Origin: Burkholderiales bacterium
GTDB taxonomy: Bacteria; Pseudomonadota; Gammaproteobacteria; Burkholderiales; SG8-41
Length of the DNA stretch: 64,000 nucleotides
Direction: 5' to 3'
Assembly (NCBI GenBank): GCA_020854035.1
Contig: JADZGE010000078.1
Location: 1-64,000, forward strand
Shown: in pieces, positions 44,547 to 53,731 of the stretch
Position numbering within the stretch: position 1 is the first letter of the stretch
Layout of the letters: the number at the start of each line of letters is the position of its first letter
Translations under genes and position numbers: made by a program
Notes under the pieces: generated by a model
Told to the model about the DNA's origin: nothing
The model's database searches: none
What the model saw: only the letters and a program-made list of their open reading frames with translations

Positions 44547-46214
44547 TTGGATTCCTCCTCGGTACATGACGTCATCGTGATCGGCGCCGGCGCCGGCGGC
44601 ATGACCGCCGCCAGCGTCGCGGCGGCGGAGGGCCTCTCGACGCTCATCCTCGAGAAGGCGGCGCGGGTCGGCGGCACGACCGCGGTGTCCGGCGGCATGG
44701 TGTGGATTCCCGCGAACCCGAAGATGCTCGCGGCGGGGCTCGCGGACACGATCGACGACGCTAGGCGCTACCTCGCCCACGTCGTGCCCCCGGGGTTCCA
44801 TCACGAGTTGCGGGAAGCGTTTCTCGCGCGCGCGAACGAAGCCCTCGCGTACCTCGAGGCCCGCACGGCGGTGGTCCTGAAGCCGGTGCCGTTCTATCCG
44901 GATTACTACCCGGATGCGCCCGGCGCGACGCCCGGCGGGCGGGTGATGGAGCCGGTCGCCTTCGACGCGCGCGAGCTGGAACCACACTTCGGGTTGTTGC
45001 GCCCGCCGCTGCCCGAGTTCACCATGCTCGGCGGGATGATGGTCGATCGCGCCGACATCCCGCATTTCCGCAGGGTACTGCGCTCCGCCGCGTCCGCGCT
45101 GCGCGTCGCGCGCGTGGTGGCGCGCCACGCGCGCGACCGGCTCTCCTTCGATCGCGGCGCGCACCTCGTGCTGGGCAATGCGCTCGCGGCGCGGCTGCTG
45201 AAGTCCGTGCTGGCGCTCGGCGTCGAGCTGCGCACCTCGACCCGCGTCGCCGCGCTCGTGCTCGACGGCGGGTGCGTCGCCGGCGTCACGCTCGCGGACG
45301 GCAGCCTGATCCCGGCCCGCCGCGGCGTGGTGCTGGCGGCAGGCGGATTTTCGGGCGATCCCGGGTTTCGCGCGCGCTATCTCCCGCCCGGGACCGGGCC
45401 ATCGTCCGCCGCCTGCCCCGACGACTCGGGCGACGGGCTGAGGCTCGGCCTTGCCGCCGGCGGCCGCATCGTCGAGGAAAACACGCACAACGCGTACTGG
45501 ACGCCGGTGTCGCGATTCACGCGGGGAGACGGGACCCCGGCGGTCTTTCCCCACACGGTGACCGACCGCGGCAAGCCGGGAGTCATTGCCGTAGACGGCA
45601 GCGGCCGGCGCTTCACCAACGAGGCTGTCTCCTACCACGAGTTCGTGAAGGCCATGTTCCGCGCGCGCGCGATCCCCGCGTTCCTCGTCTGCGACCGGAC
45701 GGCAATGTGGAAGTACGGCCTCGGCGCCATCAAGCCCTTCGCTCTGTCGCACGGTGCGCACGCCGCGAGCGGCTACCTCAGGCGGGCGGCCTCGATCCGC
45801 GCGCTGGGAGAGACGCTCGGCATCGACCCGGCTGCGCTCGAGGCGACCGTGCTGCGCTACAACGAGGATGCGCGCGCCGGAGTGGACCGCGAGTTCGCGA
45901 AGGGCGCCGACGCCTACGGAAAGTACGTGGGCGACCCGGAGCATGCGCCCAATCCGTGCGTGGCGCCGCTCGCGCGGAGCCCGTTCTACGCAGTCGTCCT
46001 CCACCCGGGCGATCTCGGCACCACCGCGGGCCTGCGCACGAACGCGAACGCCCAGGTGCTCGATGGCGCGGGCGAGCCGATCGCCGGACTCTACGCCTGC
46101 GGCAACGACATGAGCTCGATCATGAACGGCGCCTATCCCGGCCCCGGGACGACGCTCGGTCCGGCACTGACGTTTGGCTACATCGCCGGGCGGCATCTCG
46201 CGAGCGGCGCATGA
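44547..46214 (+). CDS. FAD-dependent dehydrogenase (fumarate-reductase/KstD superfamily)
   Basis: A protein of 555 residues from a TTG start. The FAD-binding Rossmann motif is VIVIGAGAGGMTAASVAAAE with ILEKAARVGGTTAVSGGMVW, the pattern of 3-ketosteroid dehydrogenases and fumarate-reductase-like flavoproteins. The catalytic-domain blocks are RRFTNEAVSYHEFVKAMF and HPGDLGTTAGLRTNANAQVL, ending GNDMSSIMNGAYPGPGTTLG. It probably dehydrogenates an organic substrate. The MFS gene follows 25 bp downstream in the same operon, and an amidase diverges upstream. Confidence 0.92.
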   Translation: MDSSSVHDVIVIGAGAGGMTAASVAAAEGLSTLILEKAARVGGTTAVSGGMVWIPANPKMLAAGLADTIDDARRYLAHVVPPGFHHELREAFLARANEALAYLEARTAVVLKPVPFYPDYYPDAPGATPGGRVMEPVAFDARELEPHFGLLRPPLPEFTMLGGMMVDRADIPHFRRVLRSAASALRVARVVARHARDRLSFDRGAHLVLGNALAARLLKSVLALGVELRTSTRVAALVLDGGCVAGVTLADGSLIPARRGVVLAAGGFSGDPGFRARYLPPGTGPSSAACPDDSGDGLRLGLAAGGRIVEENTHNAYWTPVSRFTRGDGTPAVFPHTVTDRGKPGVIAVDGSGRRFTNEAVSYHEFVKAMFRARAIPAFLVCDRTAMWKYGLGAIKPFALSHGAHAASGYLRRAASIRALGETLGIDPAALEATVLRYNEDARAGVDREFAKGADAYGKYVGDPEHAPNPCVAPLARSPFYAVVLHPGDLGTTAGLRTNANAQVLDGAGEPIAGLYACGNDMSSIMNGAYPGPGTTLGPALTFGYIAGRHLASGA

Positions 46215-46239
46215 CGCGGGCGCGCCGCGCGCCTGGGCG

Positions 46240-47454
46240 ATGAGCGCACCCCCGGGGCGGGACCCGTTCGTCCTCGCCGTCTGCGCGCTCGGTATCGCGC
46301 AGATCACGGCGTGGGGCACATCCTTCTACTGCCTCGGCGTTCTCGCGAAGCCGATCGTCGCCGACACCGGCTGGAGCCTCTCCCTCGTCTACTCCGGCTT
46401 CACCGTCGCGCTGCTCGCGATGGGCATCGTTTCGGCCTGGGCCGGCCGCGCGATCGACCGACAGGGCGCGCGCGCGGTGATGGTCGCCGGCACGCTCATG
46501 ATATCGGCGGGTCTTTACGCGCTCTCGCGGGTCGAATCCGCGGGCGCGTGGCTCGCCGCGTGGTTTTTTCTCGGCATCGGCATGCGCCTCGGGCTCTACG
46601 ACGCCGCCTTCGCGGCACTGGTGCAGGTGGTGCCCTCCCGCGGGCGGCTCGCGATCTCGTACCTGACGCTCTTCGGCGCGTTCGCTTCGACCGTCTTCTG
46701 GGTGGTCGGCCACTACTTCAACGAAGCGGCGGGCTGGCGGCAGACGCTCGTTTACTTCGCCGCGATCAATTTCGCCGTCTGCCTGCCGCTCAACTGGATC
46801 GGGCTCTCGCGCCGCGAAGCGCCGGGGGACGCCGCGCGAGCCGGCGCGGCGGAAACCGCCGCCGGCCCCCGGCCGATGGAGGGCGCGAGGCGCCGCGTCG
46901 CGCTCGCGCTCTTCGCGCTCGTGATGTCTTTGAACAGCTTCGTCTTCGGCGTGGTGTCGGTCCAGCTCGTGCCGCTCCTGGAGGCCGCCGGCCTCGCGAC
47001 GGCGGCGGCGGTGTGGGTCGCCTCGATGAAGGGCTTCGCGCAATTCGGCGGGCGGGTCGTCGAGCTCGTCTTCGGCCGGAGGCTGCACGCAATCACGGTG
47101 GGACGGATCGCGATCGGATTCCTGCCCGCGTCGTTCCTGCTCCTCGCCTTCTCCGGCGGCGAGGTCGCGGCGATCGTCACCTTCACGCTGCTCATGGGCG
47201 CCTCGCAGGGCGTCATCACCATCGTGCGGGGCGCGGTGCCGCTCGCGCTCTTCGGCCCGCAAGGCTACGGCGCGGTGCTGGGGCTCCTCGCCACGCCCGT
47301 GCTGATCGTGAACGCCGCCTCGCCGACGCTCTTCGCGCTGATCGTCGACCGGTTCGGCTGGGGTGTCGGGCAGGTCGTGTTGATCGGGACCTCCGCCGCC
47401 TCGTTCCTTGCCATGGAGTTGATGTCGCGCTGGTACGCGCGGTCGCGGGAGTAG
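46240..47454 (+). CDS. MFS transporter
   Basis: A protein of 404 residues with about 12 membrane segments. It begins PFVLAVCALGIAQITAWGTS; the MFS signature loop is SAWAGRAIDRQGARAVMVAG. A central hydrophilic loop (RREAPGDAARAGAAETAAGP) divides the halves. It follows the FAD dehydrogenase closely, so it may import that enzyme's substrate. It ends just before a palindromic repeat shared with the convergent hydrolase gene. Confidence 0.9.
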   Translation: MSAPPGRDPFVLAVCALGIAQITAWGTSFYCLGVLAKPIVADTGWSLSLVYSGFTVALLAMGIVSAWAGRAIDRQGARAVMVAGTLMISAGLYALSRVESAGAWLAAWFFLGIGMRLGLYDAAFAALVQVVPSRGRLAISYLTLFGAFASTVFWVVGHYFNEAAGWRQTLVYFAAINFAVCLPLNWIGLSRREAPGDAARAGAAETAAGPRPMEGARRRVALALFALVMSLNSFVFGVVSVQLVPLLEAAGLATAAAVWVASMKGFAQFGGRVVELVFGRRLHAITVGRIAIGFLPASFLLLAFSGGEVAAIVTFTLLMGASQGVITIVRGAVPLALFGPQGYGAVLGLLATPVLIVNAASPTLFALIVDRFGWGVGQVVLIGTSAASFLAMELMSRWYARSRE

Positions 47455-47458
47455 CTTC

Positions 47459-47630
47459 CATCTCACGCAAAGACCGCAAAGCACGCGAAGGGATGCGAAC
47501 GCCCGCAGAAGGAACTGAACAGTAGGAAACAGAGGCAACCGAGGCATTGCGCCAGACTGCGTTTGCTCCGTTGCCTCCTGTTCGATCCAGGCGAATTTCT
47601 TTGCGGTCCTGGCGGTCTTTGCGTGAGATG
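47459..47630. repeat. MITE-like 172-bp palindromic element between convergent genes
   Basis: The ends are perfect 19-bp inverted repeats: CATCTCACGCAAAGACCGC at 47459-47477 and its exact complement at 47612-47630. An inner imperfect inverted repeat (ACAGAGGCAACCGAGGC against GCTCCGTTGCCTCCTGT) extends the symmetry. It exactly fills the gap between the MFS stop and the hydrolase stop, so it probably acts as a bidirectional terminator. A related CACGCAAAG-type sequence recurs near 48635. Confidence 0.75.
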
Positions 47631-48530
47631 TCAGAACGGCAGGTCGATGCCCTGCGACTTGAAGAACGCCGCGACCGCCGCCGTCCAGATCGGCCTGCCG
47701 GCGGCGGACGGGAAGACGCCGTGCCCGCGCCGCGCGGGGAACGGCGGGATAACCGCCAGCTCGCCGCGGCCGCCCGCCTTTCGGAAGCTCTCGAACCAGA
47801 TTCCCTGCACGCGGGGCCCGATGTATTCGTCGTTCTCGGCGTAAAACCACAGCACGGGGACGGCGATCTTCGGCGCGATGTCCTCGAAAACGCCGGCGAG
47901 CCGGTCGGCCGCGCAGGGCTCGCCCGGCCGCGTGTCGGGATTGCCGCCGCGGCCCATGGAGAACGCCAGCACGGCGGCGAGTCCCGGCGGCCGCTTCGAG
48001 GCCGTGTAGACGGAGGCGAACCCGCCCGCGCTTTGCCCGGCGAGGAGCCAGCGCTTCGGATCGAGATCGGCGTGGGATTTCGCCCATTCCACGGCAGCGA
48101 GAAGATCGAGCGCCGCGCCCTCTCCCGCGCGGCGGAAGTCCGGGCGACTGCAACCGCCGTAGGCGTCCCCCAGGCGCTCCCCGCCGCTCGCGCCATAGCC
48201 GCGCCGCACGGGCACGACGACCGCATAGCCGCGCCGCACCCACTCGCGCGCAACGCCGGCATACCGGACGCGGCCGATCGCGCGGTTCGCTTCGATCGAG
48301 GTCGCGGTGCCGTGGCTCACCACCACCCACGGAAACGGGCCGCCGCCCTGCGGGCGGAAGGTCGTGACGACGATACTCGCATCCGCCGCCGGCACGGGAA
48401 TGCGGTGAACCGCCTCGCGCAGTCCGGCGTCGAACGTCTCCGCGCGCCCGATCGCAGCCGAGAGGAGGAGTGCCGCGAGGACACTCGCCGCCCCGCGGCG
48501 GCCCGGCCGCCCCGCGCCTGCGCTCACCAC
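47631..48530 (-). CDS. Exported alpha/beta-hydrolase (dienelactone-hydrolase/peptidase S9-like)
   Basis: A protein of 299 residues from GTG 48530 (or GTG 48527). The N-terminus has a signal peptide (ASVLAALLLSAAIGRAE). Catalytic features are the strand-turn VVVSHGTATSIEANR, nucleophile elbow LLAGQSAGGFASVY, Asp in FYAENDEYIGP and His in ARRGHGVFPSAAG. The enzyme probably acts on esters or peptides in the periplasm; the substrate is unknown. The gene is convergent with the MFS gene. Confidence 0.88.
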   Translation of the reverse strand: MVSAGAGRPGRRGAASVLAALLLSAAIGRAETFDAGLREAVHRIPVPAADASIVVTTFRPQGGGPFPWVVVSHGTATSIEANRAIGRVRYAGVAREWVRRGYAVVVPVRRGYGASGGERLGDAYGGCSRPDFRRAGEGAALDLLAAVEWAKSHADLDPKRWLLAGQSAGGFASVYTASKRPPGLAAVLAFSMGRGGNPDTRPGEPCAADRLAGVFEDIAPKIAVPVLWFYAENDEYIGPRVQGIWFESFRKAGGRGELAVIPPFPARRGHGVFPSAAGRPIWTAAVAAFFKSQGIDLPF

Positions 48531-48552
48531 CCCGGTTCCCCACTTTCGTCGC

Positions 48553-48597
48553 AAGGGGTCAGGCCTCCGAGCAGGGATCCTGGGAGTCCGACCCCTT
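48553..48597. repeat. GGGGTC-type palindromic intergenic repeat
   Basis: AAGGGGTCAGGCCTCC at the left is an imperfect inverted repeat of GGAGTCCGACCCCTT at the right, within the gap between the hydrolase start and the SDR end. Immediately downstream (about 48615-48645) lies a CTGCGTCCCTGGCGCCCTTT tract related to the CACGCAAAG repeats. Confidence 0.5.
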
Positions 48598-48682
48598 ACG
48601 ACCCCTGGTTTCTCCTCTGCGTCCCTGGCGCCCTTTGCGTGAGGTCGAGGCCTCCCGCAGGATTGCGTGACAGCTTCGAACC

Positions 48683-49438
48683 TTACCCGCGGCCGACGAA
48701 GGGCATCTTCGTCGCCATGATCGTCATGAACTGCACGTTCACGTCGAGCGGGAGGTTCGACATGAAGAGCACCGCCTGCCCGACGTACTCGACCGGCATG
48801 CGCGGCTCGGGCTTCATTTCGCCGTTCGCCTGGCGCACGCCCTGCGCCATGCGTTCGGTCAGCGGCGTCACGGCGTTGCCGACGTCGATCTGGCAGCACG
48901 CGATGTCGTACTTGCGCCCGTCGAGCGAGAGCGTCTTGGTGAGCCCGGTCGCGGCGTGCTTGGTTGCGGTGTAGGGCGCGGAGTCCGGGCGCGGTGCGTG
49001 CGCGGAGATCGAGCCGTTGTTGATGATGCGCCCGCCGCGCGGGTCCTGATCCTTCATGATCCTGAACGCTTCCTGCGCGCAGTAGAACATGCCGTTCAAA
49101 TTCACGTTCACGACTTCCAGCCACTTCTCGTGCGTGAGGCCCTCGAACGCGACGCCGGGAGCGTTGCCGCCCGCGTTGTTGAACACGACGTCCACGCGGC
49201 CGAAGGTGGCGACCGTCTTCTGGAAGAGCGCCTTCACCTCGGCCGGCTTGCTCACGTCGGTCGGCGCCGCGAGCGCGCGCTTGCCCGCGCCGGATTCGAC
49301 GACGACCCTCTCCAGCATGTCCGCGCGGCGTCCGGCGAGCACGCAGCTCCAGCCATCCTTCAGGAACGCCAGCGCGCTCGCCTTCCCGATGCCGGTGCCC
49401 GCACCGGTGACGACCGCGATCCCCTTGCTGTCCGCCAT
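48683..49438 (-). CDS. Short-chain dehydrogenase/reductase
   Basis: A protein of 251 residues. Cofactor motif [20 protein letters not shown] and [10 protein letters not shown]; catalytic Ser in [19 protein letters not shown], with the Tyr-x-x-x-Lys as [10 protein letters not shown]; all tetrad positions are present. The C-terminus ([18 protein letters not shown]) deviates from the TGxxIDGG end of most classical SDRs. The substrate is unknown. A clean ribosome binding site-like GAGAG precedes ATG 49438. Confidence 0.94.
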   Translation of the reverse strand: MADSKGIAVVTGAGTGIGKASALAFLKDGWSCVLAGRRADMLERVVVESGAGKRALAAPTDVSKPAEVKALFQKTVATFGRVDVVFNNAGGNAPGVAFEGLTHEKWLEVVNVNLNGMFYCAQEAFRIMKDQDPRGGRIINNGSISAHAPRPDSAPYTATKHAATGLTKTLSLDGRKYDIACCQIDVGNAVTPLTERMAQGVRQANGEMKPEPRMPVEYVGQAVLFMSNLPLDVNVQFMTIMATKMPFVGRG

Positions 49439-49551
49439 GGTTCGCTCTCCCGCAGTTTGTTGAAGAGGGCCGATGGTAGCGCACCGCCGCCGCCGCCGCG
49501 AGCGCGTGCCGGAGGCAGACTCCCGGCTGGATGGATCCGCGGTCAGGATTC

Positions 49552-51447
49552 CTACTTCCACTCGCCCCGCAACCCGAGCACGAGCTCGCGCAGTCTCTCC
49601 GGAGTCGCGGCGGCGGGCGCCACTCGTTCGCCCACCGCGAGCCGGATGCGCGGGAAGAGGCCCGTCACCTTCGCGTGGCTCCGCGCGAAGAGGCTCTGCC
49701 ACAGTCCCGAGAGCGCCATCGGCACGACCGGCACCGGCGTGCGGTCGAGTACCTGCCGTATCCCGGGGCGGAACGCGCCCAGCTCCCCGTCCGGGGTGAG
49801 ACGGCCCTCGGGAAAGATGCCCACCAGTTCCCCATCCGCCAGCGCCCGGGCGATCCCGTCCCAGGCGCGCTCGAGGAGCGCGGCGTCTTCGCGCGCGGGG
49901 GCGATCGGGATCGCGCGCACGGTGCGGAAGAAGAAGGAGAGGAGCGGGATCGCGAAGATGCGGTGATCCATCACCCAGCGGATCGGGCGGCGGCACGCGG
50001 CGGAAATCACGAGCGCGTCCACGTACGAGACGTGGTTGCACACGAGGACCGCCGGGCCCTCCTCCGGGATGCCGTCGAGCCCGGTCTTTCGCAGGCGGTA
50101 GACGCTGTGGATCAGTATCCACACCATGAAGCGCATCAGGAATTCCGGCACCAGCGTGTAGATGTAGGCCGCGACGAGCGCGTTCATGAGCGCGGCCGCG
50201 AGCAGGATCTCCGTCACCGCGAACCCGAGCCTGATGAGCGCGATCGCCACGGCGGCGCCCGCGACCATGAAAACGGCGTTGAGAACGTTGTTGCCGGCCA
50301 CCACCCGCGAGACGTGGTGCCGCTCCGTGCGGCTCTGGATCAACGCGTAGAGCGGCACGATGTAGAAGCCGCCGAACAGGCCCATGAGGAAAAGATCCGC
50401 GATCACGCGGACGTAGGGGCCCGAGAAGAGCGCCCACGTCGAGGCGAGCGCGCCGCCGGGCAGCGCAAGCGAGGCGAAGTAGAGGTCCACGCCGAAAACG
50501 GTGAGTCCGATCGAGCCGAAGGGCACGAGCCCGATCTCGACCTTGTGCCCGGAGAGGCGCTCGCAGAGGAGGGAGCCCGCGCCGATGCCGAGGGAGAAGG
50601 TCGCGAGGAGCACCGAGACGCTCATCTCCCCGCCCGCCAGCACCGACTTGGCGTAATCCGGGAACTGCGACAGGAAGAGCGCCCCGTAGAGCCAGAACCA
50701 GGATACGCCCAGTATCGAGAGGAAGACCGTGCGGTTGCCGCGAATGTAGCGGAAGTTCCGCCACGTCTCGCGCAGCGGATTCCAGTCGATCGCGAGCGCC
50801 GGGTCCGCGGGCGGCAACCGCGGCACGAAGCAGCTCGCGGCAAACCCCGCGAGCGCGAGACCGACGACGGCGACCGCCGCCGCGGCCGGGCCGCTGCCCG
50901 CGAGCGCCGCGAGGACGCCCCCCGCGATCGTGCCGAGCAGGATCGCGACGAAGGTGCCGGTCTCGACGAGCGCGTTGCCGCCGACGAGTTCCGTGTCCTT
51001 GAGCGTCTGGGGGAGCAGCGAGTACTTGACCGGCCCGAACAGCGTTGCCTGCGCGCCGGCAAGGAAGAGAGCGGCAAAGAGCGCCGCGAGGCTGCCGGCG
51101 AGAAAGCCCCACGCCGCGAGCGCCATCACCGCGATTTCGAAGGCCTTCGTCGCGCGGATCAGACCCGACTTCTCGTACTTGTCGGCGATCTGCCCCGCGC
51201 TCGCGGAGAAGAGGACGAAGGGCAGCACGAAGAGACCCGCCGCGAGGTTGACCAGCACGCCGCTACCGGCTTCCCCGCCGCTGCCGCCGAAGCGCGCCGC
51301 CCGGAAGGTGAGGAAGACGACGAGCGCGTTCTTGAGGAGGTTCGAATTGAACGCGCCGCAGAACTGCACGAGGAAGAACGGGCCGAAGCGGCGCTCGGCG
51401 AGCAGCCGGAACTGGTTCGACTCGGGCGGCGGGGAGGCGGGGCTCAA
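49552..51447 (-). CDS. MFS transporter fused to 1-acyl-glycerol-3-phosphate acyltransferase
   Basis: A protein of 631 residues. Residues 1-420 are an LplT-like MFS carrier ([20 protein letters not shown] at TM1 and [20 protein letters not shown] as the signature loop). Residues 430-630 are a PlsC-type acyltransferase with HX4D in [16 protein letters not shown] and the [18 protein letters not shown] block. The usual three-domain Aas proteins of this type also carry an AMP-dependent acyl-ACP ligase, absent here. The likely role is lysophospholipid uptake and re-acylation at the inner membrane. The start is TTG. Confidence 0.93.
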   Translation of the reverse strand: MSPASPPPESNQFRLLAERRFGPFFLVQFCGAFNSNLLKNALVVFLTFRAARFGGSGGEAGSGVLVNLAAGLFVLPFVLFSASAGQIADKYEKSGLIRATKAFEIAVMALAAWGFLAGSLAALFAALFLAGAQATLFGPVKYSLLPQTLKDTELVGGNALVETGTFVAILLGTIAGGVLAALAGSGPAAAAVAVVGLALAGFAASCFVPRLPPADPALAIDWNPLRETWRNFRYIRGNRTVFLSILGVSWFWLYGALFLSQFPDYAKSVLAGGEMSVSVLLATFSLGIGAGSLLCERLSGHKVEIGLVPFGSIGLTVFGVDLYFASLALPGGALASTWALFSGPYVRVIADLFLMGLFGGFYIVPLYALIQSRTERHHVSRVVAGNNVLNAVFMVAGAAVAIALIRLGFAVTEILLAAALMNALVAAYIYTLVPEFLMRFMVWILIHSVYRLRKTGLDGIPEEGPAVLVCNHVSYVDALVISAACRRPIRWVMDHRIFAIPLLSFFFRTVRAIPIAPAREDAALLERAWDGIARALADGELVGIFPEGRLTPDGELGAFRPGIRQVLDRTPVPVVPMALSGLWQSLFARSHAKVTGLFPRIRLAVGERVAPAAATPERLRELVLGLRGEWK

Positions 51448-51581
51448 GAGGCGGCTCGCTCCGCTTCCGCGGCGGTGACCCAGCGGCAGCCGCTATCGTC
51501 GTACGGAACACCGACTTGCCGGCGCCGGGCGGTCAAGGGACGACTCAGCGAATTCTCGGCGGGCATGTCCGCGGGGAACTC

Positions 51582-51914
51582 CTAGTGGACGATTCGCAGC
51601 GGCGGCGCGGGCCGCGGGCCGACGTTGACCAGCACGACCCGGTTGCCCAGCAGCACGAGCCCGCCCTTCCTGCGGTTGTCGCCGGTGTCGCTGAACTCGA
51701 ACTCGTACGCACGCCTCACCAGCACGCGCCCGTCGTGATCCCGGGCGAGCGCGAGCCCCGCGATGGCGACGGTCGCGTCGAGGAGCTGCAATCCCTCCGC
51801 GCCGCAGGCGGCGCGCGCCGCCTCGAGGGCCGCTTCGCGCGCCTTGAGGCTGTCGAACCAGAGCCAGCCGAGCGCTGCAAGCGCGACGATCGCGAGTATC
51901 TCGAAGACGGGCAT
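51582..51914 (-). CDS. DUF3301-family small membrane protein
   Basis: A protein of 110 residues. One membrane segment at the N-terminus (FEILAIVALAALGWLWFDSL). The soluble part follows DUF3301: AACGAEGLQLLDATVAIAGL, VRRAYEFEFSDTGDNRRKGG, LVLLGNRVVLVNVGP. Function unknown. It is separated from the MFS-acyltransferase start by 134 bp of non-coding DNA. ATG 51914 is chosen because the longer frame begins in Arg-rich repeat sequence. Confidence 0.85.
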   Translation of the reverse strand: MPVFEILAIVALAALGWLWFDSLKAREAALEAARAACGAEGLQLLDATVAIAGLALARDHDGRVLVRRAYEFEFSDTGDNRRKGGLVLLGNRVVLVNVGPRPAPPLRIVH

Positions 51915-52117
51915 GCGACGGAGTGTAGCGCTTGCAGCGAGTAACAAGTGGGCAGGGGACAGTAGACAGTAAACAGTCTCCGGTAGCCCCTACCGGGTCG
52001 CCGGCCGCCGGGAAGCCAACACTGGCTACCGCCAACCAACTACTGCAAACTAGCTACTGCAAACTAGCTACTCCAAACTAGCTACCGCCCACTTTCCACT
52101 GACTACTGGATACCCGC
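51915..52117. repeat. Repeat-filled intergenic region
   Basis: Contains GAGTAACAAGTGGGCAG near 51938, related to the palindrome at 34375. A 14-bp unit CTACTGCAAACTAG is repeated in tandem three times at 52040-52081 (the third copy has one change). The low-GC repeat tract directly precedes the cupin gene start and replaces any recognisable promoter. Confidence 0.7.
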
Positions 52118-52693
52118 ATGGCGCAAATCAGGCGCGTGGTCACCGGCCACGATTCAAACGGCAAGGCAATCGTGCTCTCGGACGGCCCGGTGCCGACGGT
52201 GCACGCGAACCCGATACGTCCCGGGCAGTTGTCCTTCGAGGTCTGGAAGACGCACGCGACGCCGGTGCCGATCGCCGCGGCGGAGCCGGAGCCCACGACG
52301 GGCCCGCGTTCGCTGCAGCCGCCCCGCAACGGCAACGTCTTTCGCATTTCCATCGTTCCGCCCGAGACCGAGGAGACGCGCAAGCTCACGCCGGATGAGG
52401 CGCGGGAGCTGTTCAGGCAGAGCGGTGCGGGGGACGCCAACACGTTCGGACGCGGCGGGCGCCACCCGATGATGCACCGAACCGAAACCGTGGACTACGC
52501 TCTTGTGCTGGAGGGCGAGATCACGCTGATCCTCGACGAGGGCGAGGTCGAGTTGAAGCAGGGCGACGTCTGCATCCAGCGCGGCACGAGCCACGCGTGG
52601 AGCAACCGCTCCGGCAAGCCCGTGAAGATGCTCTACGTGCTGATCGACGGGAAGTTCGCGCCGGAGCTCGAAGGGAAATTCTGGGCGGGATAA
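52118..52693 (+). CDS. Cupin-domain protein
   Basis: A protein of 191 residues. The C-terminal cupin barrel has motif 1 HPMMHRTETVDYALVLEGEI and motif 2 LKQGDVCIQRGTSHAWSNRS. The N-terminal half (SNGKAIVLSDGPVPTVHANP) is the extension seen in a group of cupins encoded in catabolic loci. Its catalytic or sensory function is unknown. Upstream DNA is repeat-rich. Confidence 0.88.
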   Translation: MAQIRRVVTGHDSNGKAIVLSDGPVPTVHANPIRPGQLSFEVWKTHATPVPIAAAEPEPTTGPRSLQPPRNGNVFRISIVPPETEETRKLTPDEARELFRQSGAGDANTFGRGGRHPMMHRTETVDYALVLEGEITLILDEGEVELKQGDVCIQRGTSHAWSNRSGKPVKMLYVLIDGKFAPELEGKFWAG

Positions 52694-52740
52694 TCGCGTG
52701 TGATTCGCCGCGGGTGAGGCGTCCCTGACGGAGCGTCGCA

Positions 52741-52944
52741 GTGAAGCGTGTCCACCGAAGCGCGCAAACCATTGTCATCGGCGCGTGCGTCGCCGGCTCG
52801 ATGATCGGTGTTTTTGCGGCCTGCTCCGGCGCCAATCCGGGCAACCTGTGCGGCCTCCACGGCGTCTTCGGAGCGGGGCCACTCGCGACAGGGATCGCGC
52901 TCTTCGCCCACGGCGTCTGGTGGAATCGCAGGGTTCCGCAGTGA
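52741..52944 (+). CDS. Small two-helix membrane protein
   Basis: A protein of 67 residues from GTG. Two hydrophobic stretches (TIVIGACVAGSMIGVFAA and GPLATGIALFAHGVWW) flank a Cys/Gly-rich turn. It overlaps the next gene by GTGA (52941-52944), suggesting coupled translation. No family recognised. Confidence 0.5.
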   Translation: MKRVHRSAQTIVIGACVAGSMIGVFAACSGANPGNLCGLHGVFGAGPLATGIALFAHGVWWNRRVPQ

Positions 52945-53399
52945 ATCGGCGTTCCGGCATAGCCGCGCGATTCTGGCTCGGGATGTTCCTTCCGGCCCTG
53001 CTCCTGGCGGTGATGACGATCTTCATCGCCCTCGTGGGCGGCAAGGGTAGGGGCTTCGCCGGGATCTTCGTGCTGATCGCCGCTTTCGTCGCGGTTCCCG
53101 GGACGATGCTCGCCAACGGGTGGCTGCTCTTCGTCAACTGGCCGCCCGTTCGACTCGTCCTCGCCGGGATCGCCCTGCCGCTCGTCATTGCCGCGGTCAT
53201 GGCGATCTGGGTCCGGAGTCCCGACGGCCCGGCGCGGCAGGGCGACGCAATGATGGCGCCCATCGTCCTGCTCCTCAAGGGCGCGGGAGCGTATCCGCTG
53301 GCGTCGTTCCTGCTGTGGGCGCTCGCGATCGCGGGGCTGATACTCGCCGCGCGCCGCCGCTACATTCGAGGCGAGGCCGCGGCCCGAACCGGCCCGTGA
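52941..53399 (+). CDS. Membrane protein of unknown function
   Basis: A protein of 152 residues from GTG 52941, with four membrane segments (FLPALLLAVMTIFIALVGG, FAGIFVLIAAFVAVPGTML, VLAGIALPLVIAAVMAIWV, LASFLLWALAIAGLILAA). It overlaps the upstream two-helix gene, so the two may form a complex. The family is not recognised. Confidence 0.6.
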   Translation: MNRRSGIAARFWLGMFLPALLLAVMTIFIALVGGKGRGFAGIFVLIAAFVAVPGTMLANGWLLFVNWPPVRLVLAGIALPLVIAAVMAIWVRSPDGPARQGDAMMAPIVLLLKGAGAYPLASFLLWALAIAGLILAARRRYIRGEAAARTGP

Positions 53400-53412
53400 A
53401 TTGCCGCCAGAA

Positions 53413-53547
53413 ATGAAACCGGAAGCAAGGCCGTTCGACGCCGGCGCGGAGTTCGGCACGCCCGGGCGCTGCTTCGTCGTCGATCTGTCCAGCACGCCCG
53501 ATGACCCGGCGGTCCGGACCTCGTCATTCTCGCGATGCGAGGGCTGA
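53413..53547 (+). pseudogene. 5' remnant of a cupin gene
   Basis: 44 codons reading MKPEARPFDAGAEFGTPGRC, FVVDLSSTPDDPAVRTSSFS and a stop. The beginning matches the N-terminus of small cupins (RPFDxxxEFxTPERCxIxELSNxxDDPAVS), and then the barrel is lost. It is truncated by a deletion or point change, with no downstream continuation found. Confidence 0.55.
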
Positions 53548-53731
53548 AGGACATCCCCGCGGCAGGGAAGGAGGGCGCTCGTCCGTCCGTGGCGACTGGG
53601 CAGCATGCGTCAAGAAGTCCCTGCACATCCTTCCGGTGTGATTTCGGATGTGAGGTTGCGCATGGCGGCTCTCCCGGATATGTTGAAAGGCATTCAACGC
53701 AGCGCGGGCAGCGCCCACGGAGCTCAACGCC

